Shown in pieces: positions 9,311-18,321 of a stretch of 64,000 bases of DNA. Made by a program: the position numbers and the translations under genes. A model generated the notes under the pieces. It was not told the origin of the DNA and made no database searches. It saw nothing but the letters and a program-made list of their open reading frames with translations. Source of the stretch: Arcobacter sp. EP1 (lineage in GTDB: Bacteria > Campylobacterota > Campylobacteria > Campylobacterales > Arcobacteraceae); contig LPNY01000139.1 in NCBI GenBank assembly GCA_001655195.1, forward strand, positions 252,554-316,553, read 5' to 3'. Numbering within the stretch: the stretch's first letter is position 1; every line of letters begins with the position of its first letter.

Positions 9311-9558
9311 ACTTGTGGTCAAAATGTGGTCTTTTGACCACATAGATATATTAAAAACCCTTAAAATAAGGGCAATTTAGTAATTAAATATAAGTTGATA
9401 TGCCAGCTCATATAAAGTCCTCATTATTTGGAGTGAGATTAACACTTCCAATAACCAATGGAAAGCTGAATTTAGGTACGTGGCAAGGTATTTATTTGGG
9501 TGAACACAGGAACTATAGAGGTAGCAGAAAAATTGTTGCTACTATTATGGGAAAATAG
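9311..9558 (+). repeat. dispersed repeat copy B, best-preserved yjbQ 3' remnant
   Basis: Second unit of the family. The 89-base leader has a strong inverted repeat (TGTGGTCAAAA...TTTTGACCACA). The reading frame from ATG 9400 to TAG 9558 encodes 52 residues: [11 protein letters not shown], then [18 protein letters not shown] and [11 protein letters not shown], an uninterrupted copy of the YjbQ C-terminus. It lacks the first ~85 residues of a normal YjbQ (usually about 135-140) and has no Shine-Dalgarno. It lies in the 322-base gap between the sqr operon and the converging ATP-grasp gene, which otherwise contains only the hairpin at 9557-9592. Confidence 0.82.
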
Positions 9559-9592
9559 AAGACCACTTTTAAATAGATATGGTCTTCTTTGT
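9557..9592. terminator. hairpin between convergent genes
   Basis: AGAAGACCA at 9557-9565 pairs with TGGTCTTCT at 9580-9588, followed by T-rich sequence. It can act as a terminator for the sqr operon and perhaps for the ATP-grasp gene on the other strand. Confidence 0.6.
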
Positions 9593-9608
9593 GGTTTTAA
9601 AAGTAGTT

Positions 9609-10640
9609 TTATTCTTTTAATTCACTGAGTCTTTTTAATAAATATTCTAGCTCTGCTCTTTTTTCTACTTTTTCATGAACTTTCTCTTCTAAGAAATCAA
9701 CTACATTTTTATGAAGTTTGAGTTTTGATAGTTTATTTATATTAGTGATTCCACCTGGATTTAAAACATTTACCTCCAATATTTTATCACCAATCATGTC
9801 CAGACCTGCAAAGTAAATTCCATCTGCTAATAATTTTTTTCCAACTTTTATACAAATTCTTTTCTGTGATTCTGTAAGTGTATATTTATGTGCCGTCCCA
9901 CCTGTTTGGATATTTGCCCTATGCTCACCTTCCGCTGGTTTTCTATGATATGCACCAATTGCCTTACCATTTAGCATCATAACTCTTACGTCACCGTTTT
10001 CTGCGCCTTCTATGTATTCTTGTAAAATGACATAGTTTTCACCTGAATCATCAATATAGAAGTCAAGTAATGAGTTTATATTTGACGTAGCACCTTTTTC
10101 AAGTACAATAACACCTCTGCCACCTGAACCATCTAGAGGTTTTAATATCATTTTCTCATCATCTGATTCTTCAATTATTTTTTTGATATATTTTTTACTT
10201 CCAGAAACATGTGTTTTGGGTAAATAAGTATTTGTGGGGTCATGAAATGTTGTTGTATAAAGTTTATTGTTAGCTTTTCTAATCCCATCAATATCATTAA
10301 TTATAATAGTTTCATCTTTAACTGAATCAAGGAAATTAAAAACTAAAGGCGATATTGGAGGGTCTTTTCTAATCATAATACAATCAAAAGCATGAAGGGA
10401 TATAAGTTTAACAGCATATGTTGTTTTTTTATAAAAACTTGTTACAGAGTCAGGTACTTTTCCTTCAAATTTTAATGTCTTAGCAAAACCATGTACAATG
10501 TTATCCCTAACAGTTAAATCATGAGTATATAAAATAGAAACTTTATGTCCTCTTGACATACACTCTTTAATTACAGATAAAGTAGTACTTTTTAAAGGCT
10601 CAATGTTAGCCCAGTTTTCAATAATAAATGCTACGTGCAT
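9609..10640 (-). CDS. glutathione-synthetase-like ATP-grasp ligase
   Basis: A 343-residue cytosolic enzyme with the prokaryotic GshB plan: an N-terminal domain ending in RKDPPISPLVFNF (92-104; RKDPP is a GshB hallmark), then an ATP-grasp domain with the ATP lysine in MILKPLDGSGGRGV (about 164-177) and the metal/product end LEVNVLNPGGITN (about 287-299). GshB joins glycine to gamma-glutamylcysteine. No gamma-glutamylcysteine ligase is nearby, so the exact thiol peptide is uncertain. It is a single gene converging on the sqr operon and may support persulfide handling. Codon use and start (ATG with a GGAC upstream) are unremarkable. Confidence 0.75.
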   Translation of the reverse strand: MHVAFIIENWANIEPLKSTTLSVIKECMSRGHKVSILYTHDLTVRDNIVHGFAKTLKFEGKVPDSVTSFYKKTTYAVKLISLHAFDCIMIRKDPPISPLVFNFLDSVKDETIIINDIDGIRKANNKLYTTTFHDPTNTYLPKTHVSGSKKYIKKIIEESDDEKMILKPLDGSGGRGVIVLEKGATSNINSLLDFYIDDSGENYVILQEYIEGAENGDVRVMMLNGKAIGAYHRKPAEGEHRANIQTGGTAHKYTLTESQKRICIKVGKKLLADGIYFAGLDMIGDKILEVNVLNPGGITNINKLSKLKLHKNVVDFLEEKVHEKVEKRAELEYLLKRLSELKE

Positions 10641-10752
10641 TTTGCTTTGTCCTTATAATAAATTTAACCTATAATTATACTATATATTTTAGTAAAAATA
10701 GTCATTAAATTTAAAAAGAATTTTACTAAAAATTACTCTTGTTTGAAAAGTG

Positions 10753-10996
10753 ACTTGTGGTTAAAAGTGGTCTTTTGATTATATAGACATATCTAAAACC
10801 CTTAAATAAGGGCTATTTATTAATTAAATAGAAGTTGATATGCCAGCGCATATTAATTCCTCATTATTTGGAGTTTCTCCTAAACTACCAATAACCAATG
10901 AAAGCTGAATTTATGGCGTGGCAAGGTATTTATTTGGGTGAGCATAGAGACTATGGAGGTAGCAGGAAAGTTGTTGCGACAATTATTGGCAGATAA
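10753..10996 (+). repeat. dispersed repeat copy C, frameshifted yjbQ 3' remnant
   Basis: Third unit, same leader (hairpin partly decayed, TTTTGATTATA instead of TTTTGACCACA). From ATG 10840 it reads MPAHINSSLFG and PITNE, then hits a stop at 10906-10908, because a base has been lost where the other copies have AATGGAAAG. The other frame resumes with [20 protein letters not shown] and ends at 10996, so both halves of the YjbQ C-terminus survive in different frames. It accounts for over half of the 432-base gap between the ATP-grasp and kinase genes; I see nothing else there. Confidence 0.82.
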
Positions 10997-11072
10997 GTAA
11001 ATTACACTTAAAAAGTGTAATTCTAAGAGAAATAGATTGTTTCAAAATTTTTTAATTAAAGCTATTTAAGAT

Positions 11073-12350
11073 CTATTTTATAGGTATTTCAATTTTAAAG
11101 CAAGCACCTTCTTTAGGACTAAAAACTTTAATTTTACTTTTTAAATGTTTTTCTATAATAGTTTTTGTTATGTATAGCCCTAATCCTGTACCATTAGAGT
11201 TGTTTTTTGTCGTAAAATAAGGATCAAAAATTTTATCAATTATGTTCTTTTTAATACCGATACCATTATCAGTAATGGTGATTATTATTGACTCTTCTTC
11301 CTTGTAAGTGGAAATAGTTATATTTTTTATCTCTTTATTAGACTTAATTAGTGAATCTTTTGCATTGTTAAGAATAGATAAAAGAGCTTGTATCAATTCA
11401 TTTTTATATGCATTTATCGTTTCATTGGATTGGTACTCTTGTACTATTTGAATATTATTGTTTTCTAAAGCTTGACCTACTATACTTAATGTTTGTTCAA
11501 TAACATCAACTATTTCAAAAGTCTCCTTTTGTTTAATTGGTTTAAAGAAGTTTCTAAAGTCATCTATAGTTTGAGACAAGTATTTAACTTGCTTTTCTAT
11601 CTCTAAGCATTGATCTTTAGTAGTATTTATATCAAGTGTATTAAGCTCCATATCTAGGCGTATGTTATTGATTCCCATAGATATAGTAGTTAAAGGTTGT
11701 CTCCACTGATGTGCTATATTTCCAATCATTTCACCCATACCTGCAGATTTAGCTTGTACAATTAGCATTTCCTCTTTGTGAAGTAACTCCTCTTCTAACT
11801 TTTTCCTTTTTGATATATCCTCTATGGTCATTTTATAAAGAGGTTTCCCTTTGTAATCTTCTTCTAATGTAACTTGAATATATGCCCAAAAATAATTCCC
11901 TTCAGCCCCTAACAAATGTAGTTCACAATGATATTTCTCACCACAGTTATTGACTTTTTTAGTAAATAGATAAAAAATATCTTGATCTTTTTTATCTATA
12001 AACTTTTGTATCTTTTTATCTATTATGTCCTCTTTATTAATTTGAAAAAGTTTTAAAGCTGTTGCATTACACTGAGTAATGGTATTACTTGCATCAAGCA
12101 GTAAATACCCAATCGGTGCATTATCAAATAGGTCTAAATAGTGTTTTTTAGCTCTTTTAAGTTCATGAGATAATTCTTTTAATTCATCATTTTGCATTTC
12201 TAGTTCTATTTGATGAACTTGCAGCTCGTGAATAAATGATTTTATTTGTTGAGATTCTAATGGAGGGTTATAATTAGGTTCAATGACTAATTCTTCTGCT
12301 TTTTTTCTAAGTTCATTACGATATTTACTCTCTTCAAGTTCATTAGCCAT
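11073..12350 (-). CDS. PAS histidine kinase, partner of CheB-CheR fusion
   Basis: A 425-residue soluble kinase. An N-terminal coiled coil (about 35-70, VHQIELEMQNDELKEL) leads into a PAS domain (about 72-185), a dimerisation domain with phosphoacceptor His214 in IGNIAHQWRQP, and an ATPase domain with ITDNGIGI, FDPYFTTK and GTGLGLYITK. It follows the CheB-CheR-PAS gene by about 20 bases, in the same direction, so the two are probably one signalling unit. I use the ATG at 12350, six bases after AAGGA, and not the GTG one codon upstream. No receiver domain or response regulator is adjacent, so the phosphate acceptor is unknown. Confidence 0.86.
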   Translation of the reverse strand: MANELEESKYRNELRKKAEELVIEPNYNPPLESQQIKSFIHELQVHQIELEMQNDELKELSHELKRAKKHYLDLFDNAPIGYLLLDASNTITQCNATALKLFQINKEDIIDKKIQKFIDKKDQDIFYLFTKKVNNCGEKYHCELHLLGAEGNYFWAYIQVTLEEDYKGKPLYKMTIEDISKRKKLEEELLHKEEMLIVQAKSAGMGEMIGNIAHQWRQPLTTISMGINNIRLDMELNTLDINTTKDQCLEIEKQVKYLSQTIDDFRNFFKPIKQKETFEIVDVIEQTLSIVGQALENNNIQIVQEYQSNETINAYKNELIQALLSILNNAKDSLIKSNKEIKNITISTYKEEESIIITITDNGIGIKKNIIDKIFDPYFTTKNNSNGTGLGLYITKTIIEKHLKSKIKVFSPKEGACFKIEIPIK

Positions 12351-12370
12351 CACTTATCCTTTAGAATTGT

Positions 12371-14944
12371 TTACAACTGAGCAGTTTTTTTAATGATATC
12401 TGTTACCTCAATAAATGTTATAACTGCACCTTCAATGACATTTTCGACAGTTCTATATGGGTGAATACGCATAAAATATATTAAGCCATTATCCGTAACT
12501 ATTTGTGCTTCTTTTGGTATTAGAGTATCAAGAACATCTTGAGTTTTCTCTAGTAGCAGCTTATTATCAATTACATTTGAAACAATATCTCCTAAATAAC
12601 GTCCAGTATCACCGGGAATTAAATTTATGATAGGTTTAATTGTTGGCGTAAAACGTAAGATATTAAGCTCATGATTAACAAAAATTGTTCCTATTCCAGT
12701 ACCAGAAATCAGATTATTCATATCATTATTAACAGTTGTAAGGTCATTAACTTTTACTTGTAGTTCACTATTTACTATCGTTAGCTCTTCATTAAGAGAT
12801 TGAAGCTCCTCTCTTGATGTTTCAAGTTCCTCATTTGTAGATTGCATCTCTTCATTTAATGATTGCATCTCTTCATTATAGGATGTTAATTCTTGATTGG
12901 ATAGTTTTAGTCTTTCATTGGTTTCTTCTAAATATTGTTTTTGTACGCGTATCTCTTCTTTTAATTTTTTGATTATTTTCTTTTCGTCTCCATCATCTTT
13001 TATATTTGCAGTTAAATTGATTTCTTTTACTTTTTCATCTTCTGTATTTTTGTCCTCAAAAATAATTAGATATAGATAACTTGTAGATTCCAAGTTTGAA
13101 CTACTGATAACTGCTGATAGTGTAGTATCAATGGATTTATAACTATCTTTTGTTTTAATCATTATATTTTCAACTTTAATAGTTTGTTTTGTATTTTTTA
13201 TCTTATGAAATGATTCTTCTATAACTTCTTTAAGCTCTTTTCTAAACATTTTAAAAATATTATTAATACCATACTCCCCTTGTGGTAATTCAAGATACTC
13301 TGAAGTATTTCCAACTAGATATAAAATATTGCCATCTTCATCTATGAGCACTGCGGTTGGGGTATAATATTTTAAAATAGCTTGTTCAATAATCTCTTTT
13401 AATGAGGGTTTCATTTGTTTTACTATCATAATATCTTGTTGATTGGATAATGACTTGGTATAGTTTTCCATCGGTTTTAAGATACTATTACGTGTAATTT
13501 GATTAAAAGTGCTTAAGCTGTTATTACATTGGAAGATATTGTTTTTTAGATCAAGATTTTTAAAGTAATTTCCTAAGTCTCCAACACTTTCAGAGCTTCC
13601 TAATAATAATAAACCACTTGGGTAGATTGCATAATGAAATTGTAAAATTAAATTCCTTTGCAGTTTGGAATCCATATATATCATGACATTTCGACAACTA
13701 AGAAGATCAAGATTTATAAAGGGAGGGTCTTTGATAATATTGTGCTCTGAGAAAATAATCATATCTCTTATATCTTTGACTATGCCATAACCACCACTGT
13801 TGTTTTGATAAAAAAACTTTTTTAATCTGCTACTTGTAACATCTTCTTCAATACTACTTGGAAAAACTCTTTTTCTTGCAACTGAAATAGCTTTTGAATC
13901 GATGTCTGTTGCAAATATCATTACTTTGTTTTTAAGACTGTTCTTGAGCATATATTCTTTTATTAATATTGCTATACTGTAGGCTTCTTCACCTGTGGAA
14001 CATCCTGCTACCCAAACCCTTATTGGTGCATTGATTGGTTTATTGCTAAAAAGTTTTGGAATAGCATTTTTAGCAAGTGACTCAAAGACCTCTTTATCTC
14101 GGAATAGTCTTGTGACATTTATCAAAATCTCATCGATAAGTTCAAAAACTTGTTCATCATTTTCAGTGAGGAATTGATAATAATCTTTGAGGTTGTCAAT
14201 TTTGTTCTGTTGCATACTTTTGTTTATACGACGATCGATAGTATTCTCTTTATAGTTCGAAAAATCATGCCCCGTTACATCGCGTAATAAAGTAAGTATT
14301 TTTTGTTTCTCTTGTATATCATAATGTTCTAGAAACCAACTGTTATTTAAATCTTTATTTTTAATATATTCAATCAGGTTTTGTGCAATATCTTCAATGG
14401 TTAGTTCTAAATCTACAAAACCTGTTTCAATGGCATTTTGAGGCATGCTTTTGTACTGTGCAGTAGCTCTTTTTTGTACAAGAACTAATCCATTGTTTTC
14501 TTTTATTTCTCTAATACCTTGAGCCCCATCATTACCATTACCTGATAAGATAATACTAATACTATTTTCTTTTAGCTCTTTTGCCATGGACTTAAGGAAA
14601 AAATCAATAGGTAGTTTAATGATTTTATCTTTAGGTTGTTTTACAAGTTTTAAACTATAACCGGTTAATTTCATATCGTAATTTGGAGGAATAACATATA
14701 TAGATTTTGGTTTTATTTCAGTATTGTTTTTTACTTCAAATACATCCATGTTAGTATATTTTTGAATTATTTCAGATAGCTTACTGTTTGAATCTGGAGA
14801 TAGGTGTTGAATTAAAATAAAGGATATGTCTATATCTAATATTGTGGGTAAGAATGAAAAAAATGTTTGAAATACACTTAATCCTCCTGCTGAAGCTCCC
14901 AAGCAAACTACTGGAAAATTTGATTTCTGATTTTTAATTTTCAT
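12371..14944 (-). CDS. CheB-CheR-PAS fusion protein
   Basis: 857 residues. The CheB methylesterase domain (about 8-195) has Ser18 in GASAGG, His47 in QHLSP and Asp139 in GNGNDG, but no receiver domain. A CheR N-terminal domain (about 210-265) and a methyltransferase domain (about 268-465) follow, with AGCSTGEEA at 313-321, ATDID 345-349 and a CRNVMIYM segment. A PAS-like region (about 520-640), a long coiled coil (about 650-735, rich in NEEMQS/NEELE repeats) and a terminal PAS complete it. Such fusions couple protein (de)methylation to a sensor kinase (family knowledge). The neighbouring kinase gene fits this. Targets are unknown since no chemoreceptor gene is nearby. Confidence 0.9.
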   Translation of the reverse strand: MKIKNQKSNFPVVCLGASAGGLSVFQTFFSFLPTILDIDISFILIQHLSPDSNSKLSEIIQKYTNMDVFEVKNNTEIKPKSIYVIPPNYDMKLTGYSLKLVKQPKDKIIKLPIDFFLKSMAKELKENSISIILSGNGNDGAQGIREIKENNGLVLVQKRATAQYKSMPQNAIETGFVDLELTIEDIAQNLIEYIKNKDLNNSWFLEHYDIQEKQKILTLLRDVTGHDFSNYKENTIDRRINKSMQQNKIDNLKDYYQFLTENDEQVFELIDEILINVTRLFRDKEVFESLAKNAIPKLFSNKPINAPIRVWVAGCSTGEEAYSIAILIKEYMLKNSLKNKVMIFATDIDSKAISVARKRVFPSSIEEDVTSSRLKKFFYQNNSGGYGIVKDIRDMIIFSEHNIIKDPPFINLDLLSCRNVMIYMDSKLQRNLILQFHYAIYPSGLLLLGSSESVGDLGNYFKNLDLKNNIFQCNNSLSTFNQITRNSILKPMENYTKSLSNQQDIMIVKQMKPSLKEIIEQAILKYYTPTAVLIDEDGNILYLVGNTSEYLELPQGEYGINNIFKMFRKELKEVIEESFHKIKNTKQTIKVENIMIKTKDSYKSIDTTLSAVISSSNLESTSYLYLIIFEDKNTEDEKVKEINLTANIKDDGDEKKIIKKLKEEIRVQKQYLEETNERLKLSNQELTSYNEEMQSLNEEMQSTNEELETSREELQSLNEELTIVNSELQVKVNDLTTVNNDMNNLISGTGIGTIFVNHELNILRFTPTIKPIINLIPGDTGRYLGDIVSNVIDNKLLLEKTQDVLDTLIPKEAQIVTDNGLIYFMRIHPYRTVENVIEGAVITFIEVTDIIKKTAQL

Positions 14945-15103
14945 TATGTTCCTTATATAATTATTATACCAAAGTTATTCTCTTAGTATTACTGAAGTTA
15001 TCTAATTGCAAAGTGCAAGCATAAAGATAGTTCAATTTTGCTATTAAAATTACGATAAGGGCTTTATATGATGGCAATAGTTACTATTTAACTAGATATG
15101 CAG

Positions 15104-15163
15104 AGATGATTGTTTGAAAATATTACTAATCCTTGGGTTTATAGGATTAATAATAAATCATCT
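15104..15163. other. nested long hairpin in intergenic region
   Basis: AGATGATT at 15104-15111 pairs with AATCATCT at 15156-15163, and inside it TATTA-ct-AATCCT pairs with AGGATT-aa-TAATA around a short loop. It lies downstream of the small gene at 15187-15327 and upstream of the CheB-CheR gene, and may terminate the former or be part of a small RNA. The remaining sequence between 14945 and 15103 shows nothing I can name. Confidence 0.45.
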
Positions 15164-15186
15164 TTTAGAAGTAATTGTTTAGTAGG

Positions 15187-15327
15187 TTAAATTGAGTTTA
15201 CAGCTAAAAATTCTTTAGCTTGCTTCACAGTAAGTCCTGATTTTGAACATGCTACTTTAAAACTCTCTTTAGCTTTTAAGAGTCTTTGAAATACTTCATA
15301 TTTATATTTCTTTGTAAGAATATACAT
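15187..15327 (-). CDS. 46-residue basic small protein
   Basis: A short frame starting MYILTKKYKYEVFQRLL and ending AKEFLAVNSI. It is preceded by AAAGGA at a good distance from the ATG. The sequence predicts two short helices (KYEVFQRLLKAKESFKVAC and TVKQAKEFLAV). The second, with SGLTVKQA, could pass for a helix-turn-helix recognition segment, but the protein is too short for a firm call. Unknown function; single gene between the CheB-CheR and cold-shock genes, on the same strand as both. Confidence 0.55.
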   Translation of the reverse strand: MYILTKKYKYEVFQRLLKAKESFKVACSKSGLTVKQAKEFLAVNSI

Positions 15328-15443
15328 TTTTTTCCTTTAATTTTATTTATTTTGTTGAACAAGATATTTGTTCCCAGTTGCGGTTATTTAACGAGTAAAG
15401 ATTTTTTTGTTTAAAAAATTGTATTAGAGTTAAAATAGAGTAG

Positions 15444-15489
15444 ATAAAGTTCATAAGACTACGCTTTATAATCTTATATTGAACTTTAT
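15444..15489 (-). terminator. stem-loop after the cold-shock gene
   Basis: ATAAAGTTCATAAGA (15444-15458) pairs with TCTTATATTGAACTTTAT (15472-15489) with a two-to-three-base bulge. It lies 31 bases past the cold-shock stop codon and would form in its 3' end; it is not followed by a strong T-run, so it may stabilise the messenger as much as end it. Confidence 0.5.
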
Positions 15490-15519
15490 AGTTGTTTTAG
15501 AATAAGTTTTTGAAAATAG

Positions 15520-15738
15520 TTATATTGTTTCTACACTTTGTGCAAAATCACCTTTTTCATTGTTTCCAATTAAGAAACTCACTTTTTGATTTTCATCTAA
15601 TGAAACTCTTCCGTAACCTGTGTTAGTAATTTCTCTGTAATGAACAAAAATATCTTTCGTCCCATCTTCTAATTGGATAAATCCAAAACCTTTTTCGCTA
15701 TTGAACCATTTTACAGTTCCATTGTATCTATTTGACAT
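15520..15738 (-). CDS. CspA-family cold-shock protein
   Basis: 72 residues, the usual length. RNA/ssDNA-binding motifs RNP1 (KGFGFI, about 16-21) and RNP2 (IFVHY, about 30-34) are intact, with the leading GTVKWFN. It binds single-stranded RNA and acts as an RNA chaperone. It is a monocistronic gene. A perfect 16-base palindrome lies 22 bases upstream of its start and a stem-loop lies just downstream. Confidence 0.93.
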   Translation of the reverse strand: MSNRYNGTVKWFNSEKGFGFIQLEDGTKDIFVHYREITNTGYGRVSLDENQKVSFLIGNNEKGDFAQSVETI

Positions 15739-15759
15739 AGAAATCCTTTTGTATATATC

Positions 15760-15775
15760 ACTTCATATATGAAGT
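15760..15775. promoter_or_regulatory. 16-base palindrome in front of the cold-shock gene
   Basis: ACTTCATATATGAAGT is a perfect palindrome ending 22 bases before the csp start codon, so it would lie in the 5' untranslated region. It could be an operator or a temperature-sensitive hairpin. The remaining upstream sequence to 16045 (about 270 bases) is AT-rich with no other clear element. Confidence 0.45.
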
Positions 15776-16045
15776 TTTTAGTAAAGTTAAACCAGATTGT
15801 AAATTTTTTGAGAGATAAGAGTCAACATAGAAGTTAATAAAAAGCAAACAATGAATAAGTACTAATTTTCTTTAAGTGAGCACAATATATCTGAAAATGA
15901 TTAAAATAGCAAGTTTTGTGTGTAAAGCTAAAATAGCACTAAATATTATGAGATAGAAATACTTATTTCTAATTAAATTTTATTTATAGAAATATATTCT
16001 CTTTTTTCAGATATACTGTAATATAAACCATATAAAGGAGACAAA

Positions 16046-16147
16046 ATGGCTAAAGGTAAAAATACTCAAAAAGCAGTAAAAACGGCACCTGCAAAATCAA
16101 TAAAAGAAAAAAGAGCTGAAAAAAAAGCAAAAAAAGACTCAAAATAA
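16046..16147 (+). CDS. 33-residue lysine-rich protein
   Basis: A tiny frame behind a near-perfect AAAGGAG Shine-Dalgarno, starting MAKGKNTQKAVKTAPAK and running on in Lys/Glu/Ala to a terminal DSK. Over a third of residues are lysine, and there is no signal peptide or membrane segment. The charge suggests nucleic-acid or ribosome contact, as for small basic proteins, but I know no assigned function. The strong ribosome-binding site is the main reason to believe it is translated. Confidence 0.6.
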   Translation: MAKGKNTQKAVKTAPAKSIKEKRAEKKAKKDSK

Positions 16148-16474
16148 AAACGTTTACTTAACAAGAGACCCACAAGTTAATTATCCTTGGATAACTTAAT
16201 CTATCATAACAAATATTTCAATTATTTGTTCAAACACTCATACTGATAATACACTTTTATTTACAGTGTATTTCTAATAGCAATAATGTTCACGTATAGC
16301 GTGCTTAATTAACAGCTAAATTCCATTGCAACTGTAAATATATATTAACTAACACCATTACTAGAAGATAATAATGTAATTTCATTAGAGATTGCTAGCA
16401 TTATAATCCTTGTAGTTTTACGTATAAATACATTAAGAACAACCATTTATTTATACCTTAAAAAAGGAAAACCT
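16148..16474. other. 327-base gap, little identifiable content
   Basis: After the small basic gene there is an imperfect hairpin (AAGTTAATTATCC with GGATAACTT, about 16173-16198) that may terminate it. The rest is AT-rich and presumably holds the promoter of the ATP-grasp gene at 16475. I see no frame or repeat worth calling. Confidence 0.4.
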
Positions 16475-17542
16475 ATGAAAATAGAAATAATAACAACACC
16501 AAACAAACACCTAAAAGAGAGTGGATTTGGAGCAGAAATTGCATGTAAAAGTGTTTTAAAATCTTTAAGACAATTAAAATATAAAGCAAGAGTAAGTATC
16601 TGTAAAGATAAGTCTGATTTAGAAAAAGTATTAAGAAGAAAACCTGACTTAGTAGTTTTAGCCGTAAAATATATACCGCTAATAAATGAACCAAATATTT
16701 GGTTAAGTGATTATTTTAAAAAACATAATATTAATTATACTGGCTCAAATAAAGAGACATTAAAATTCGATTCAAATAAAATTCTTGCAAAGTCATATTT
16801 GAAAAGAAAGGGCATACCAACAGCAGATTTTTTCACTGCAATACCAAAAGAGTATAAAGAAAATGAACTTCCTTTAAAGTTTCCTCTTTTTTTAAAGCCA
16901 ATGGATGCAGCAAATGGAAATGGTATTGATGATGAATCTTTTGTAAATACATTTAAAGAGTATGAGAATAAACTATTATCTCTTTATACACAGTTTAATG
17001 AGCCAGTTTTAGTTGAAGAGTATTTGGATGGAAGAGAATTTACCGTTTCAATAATCAAAACCAAAAACAGCGACTTAAGTGTTTATGCTATTGAAATTAT
17101 CGCACCACAGTCAAAAGATGGTTTAAGGATTCTTGGAGAAGATGCAAAAAAAGAAAATAGTGAAATATTAAAATCTATTGCTGATTATGATTTAAAACAA
17201 AAGATTGAAAAACTTGCTTGTGATTCTTTTAGAAATTTAGGAATAAGAGATTTTGGTAGGGTTGATATAAAAACAAATAAAGAGGGAAAATGTTTTTTTC
17301 TTGAAGTTAATTTGGTTCCAGGAATGACTGAAGGTTCAAGTTATTTTCCAAAAGCTTGTGAATTATCAGAAGAATTAAGTTATACAAACGTAGTTGAACT
17401 AATGTTTGAAAATGCAATAAGTAGAGTTGAGAAAATTGTCTCTTTAGATGTAAATGTTGTTGATACTACTCTGATACCTTTAGATAATAGATTAATAGGT
17501 GTCACCTCTACACGTAATACTTATTTAAACAAAATGTTATGA
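16475..17542 (+). CDS. D-alanine-D-alanine-ligase-like ATP-grasp enzyme
   Basis: 355 residues with a Ddl-like layout: an N-terminal alpha/beta domain with PDLVVLAVKYIP, a linker NYTGSNKETLKFDSNKILAK (close to the Ddl TGS motif), then ATP-grasp with FPLFLKPMDAANGNGI, VEEYLDGREFTVSI and the metal-binding end FFLEVNLVPGMTEGSSYFP. This is longer and more divergent than a housekeeping Ddl, and stands alone with no murein genes nearby, so the substrates may differ (another dipeptide or peptide ligase). The start has a good AAAGGAAAA upstream. Confidence 0.75.
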   Translation: MKIEIITTPNKHLKESGFGAEIACKSVLKSLRQLKYKARVSICKDKSDLEKVLRRKPDLVVLAVKYIPLINEPNIWLSDYFKKHNINYTGSNKETLKFDSNKILAKSYLKRKGIPTADFFTAIPKEYKENELPLKFPLFLKPMDAANGNGIDDESFVNTFKEYENKLLSLYTQFNEPVLVEEYLDGREFTVSIIKTKNSDLSVYAIEIIAPQSKDGLRILGEDAKKENSEILKSIADYDLKQKIEKLACDSFRNLGIRDFGRVDIKTNKEGKCFFLEVNLVPGMTEGSSYFPKACELSEELSYTNVVELMFENAISRVEKIVSLDVNVVDTTLIPLDNRLIGVTSTRNTYLNKML

Positions 17543-17805
17543 AATATGATTCACATTAATAATAAAGTACTTGTGAGGAGTTCTTAACAAATGAAAATAA
17601 AAATAGAGTTGATGCAAAACTTATAAAGATGAGATATTGAGAATTACAGTTAATAATGCTATATGGAGGTAACAGAATAATTAAAGATAGAAACTTTATA
17701 GTTAAATTAAATAATTTTCTATGATTTAATTCTTATGAATAATTAAATGGAAGTAGGATAAATTTAAGAAGGTCGTTTGTTATTGAAGATAATGGAGGCA
17801 TAATT

Positions 17806-18300
17806 ATGGATTCGCTACTTCATTTACATCTTGTTACTTTTTTAATTGTATTTATAAATCTAGTAATTTTTAATAGAAAAACAACCAATGATTTGGGTTC
17901 AAAGTACTTTTTTATCAATTACATTTACCATAATCACAAACAAGTCAGCTGTTTTCTTATCACCTATCCTTTTGTGGTCATATCAATCTATTTTTTAGCT
18001 GAAAGTATCGTTCCAATAGGTACTCTATTTATTTCTGTGCTTCATGTCTATTTTTTATATGAGATTACCGCAAGAAAAAATATAGTTCGAAAAGAAGAGT
18101 ATATTTATTGGTATAAAAAAAATGTCAAACATAGTTTTTCTATGCATGCTCATGATAAGATAAAAAAAGATTTTAAATTTTTAAGTGAAAAAATAAATAG
18201 AATTTTTTTATTTAAATTTGAAATCATCTTTTTTATCTCACTGGTTATAGAGAGTGAAGTCATGTATGAAGTCTTTACTGTTTTTGGTAATTTAAAATAA
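17806..18300 (+). CDS. small membrane protein of unknown function
   Basis: 164 residues, with hydrophobic segments near 6-23, 48-66, 70-88 and 136-152. The middle section is basic and histidine-rich (KKNVKHSFSMHAHDKIKKDF). I do not recognise a family. It has GGAGG about ten bases upstream and converges on the HisI-RibA gene. The preceding gap (17543-17805) holds no clear feature. Confidence 0.6.
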   Translation: MDSLLHLHLVTFLIVFINLVIFNRKTTNDLGSKYFFINYIYHNHKQVSCFLITYPFVVISIYFLAESIVPIGTLFISVLHVYFLYEITARKNIVRKEEYIYWYKKNVKHSFSMHAHDKIKKDFKFLSEKINRIFLFKFEIIFFISLVIESEVMYEVFTVFGNLK

Positions 18301-18321
18301 CGTTTTATAGGGATATTTATT

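Noticed and set aside
9400-9558. Intact 52-residue frame in repeat copy B as a real gene
   Set aside because: No Shine-Dalgarno, and it holds only the last third of YjbQ; sister copies are frameshifted. Kept as a gene remnant.
17606-17680. Possible fourth yjbQ-type remnant (GAGTTGATGCAAAACTTATAAAG, then ATATGGAGGTAACAG)
   Set aside because: Only two short matching words with a deletion between them, and the hairpin leader is absent. Could be chance.
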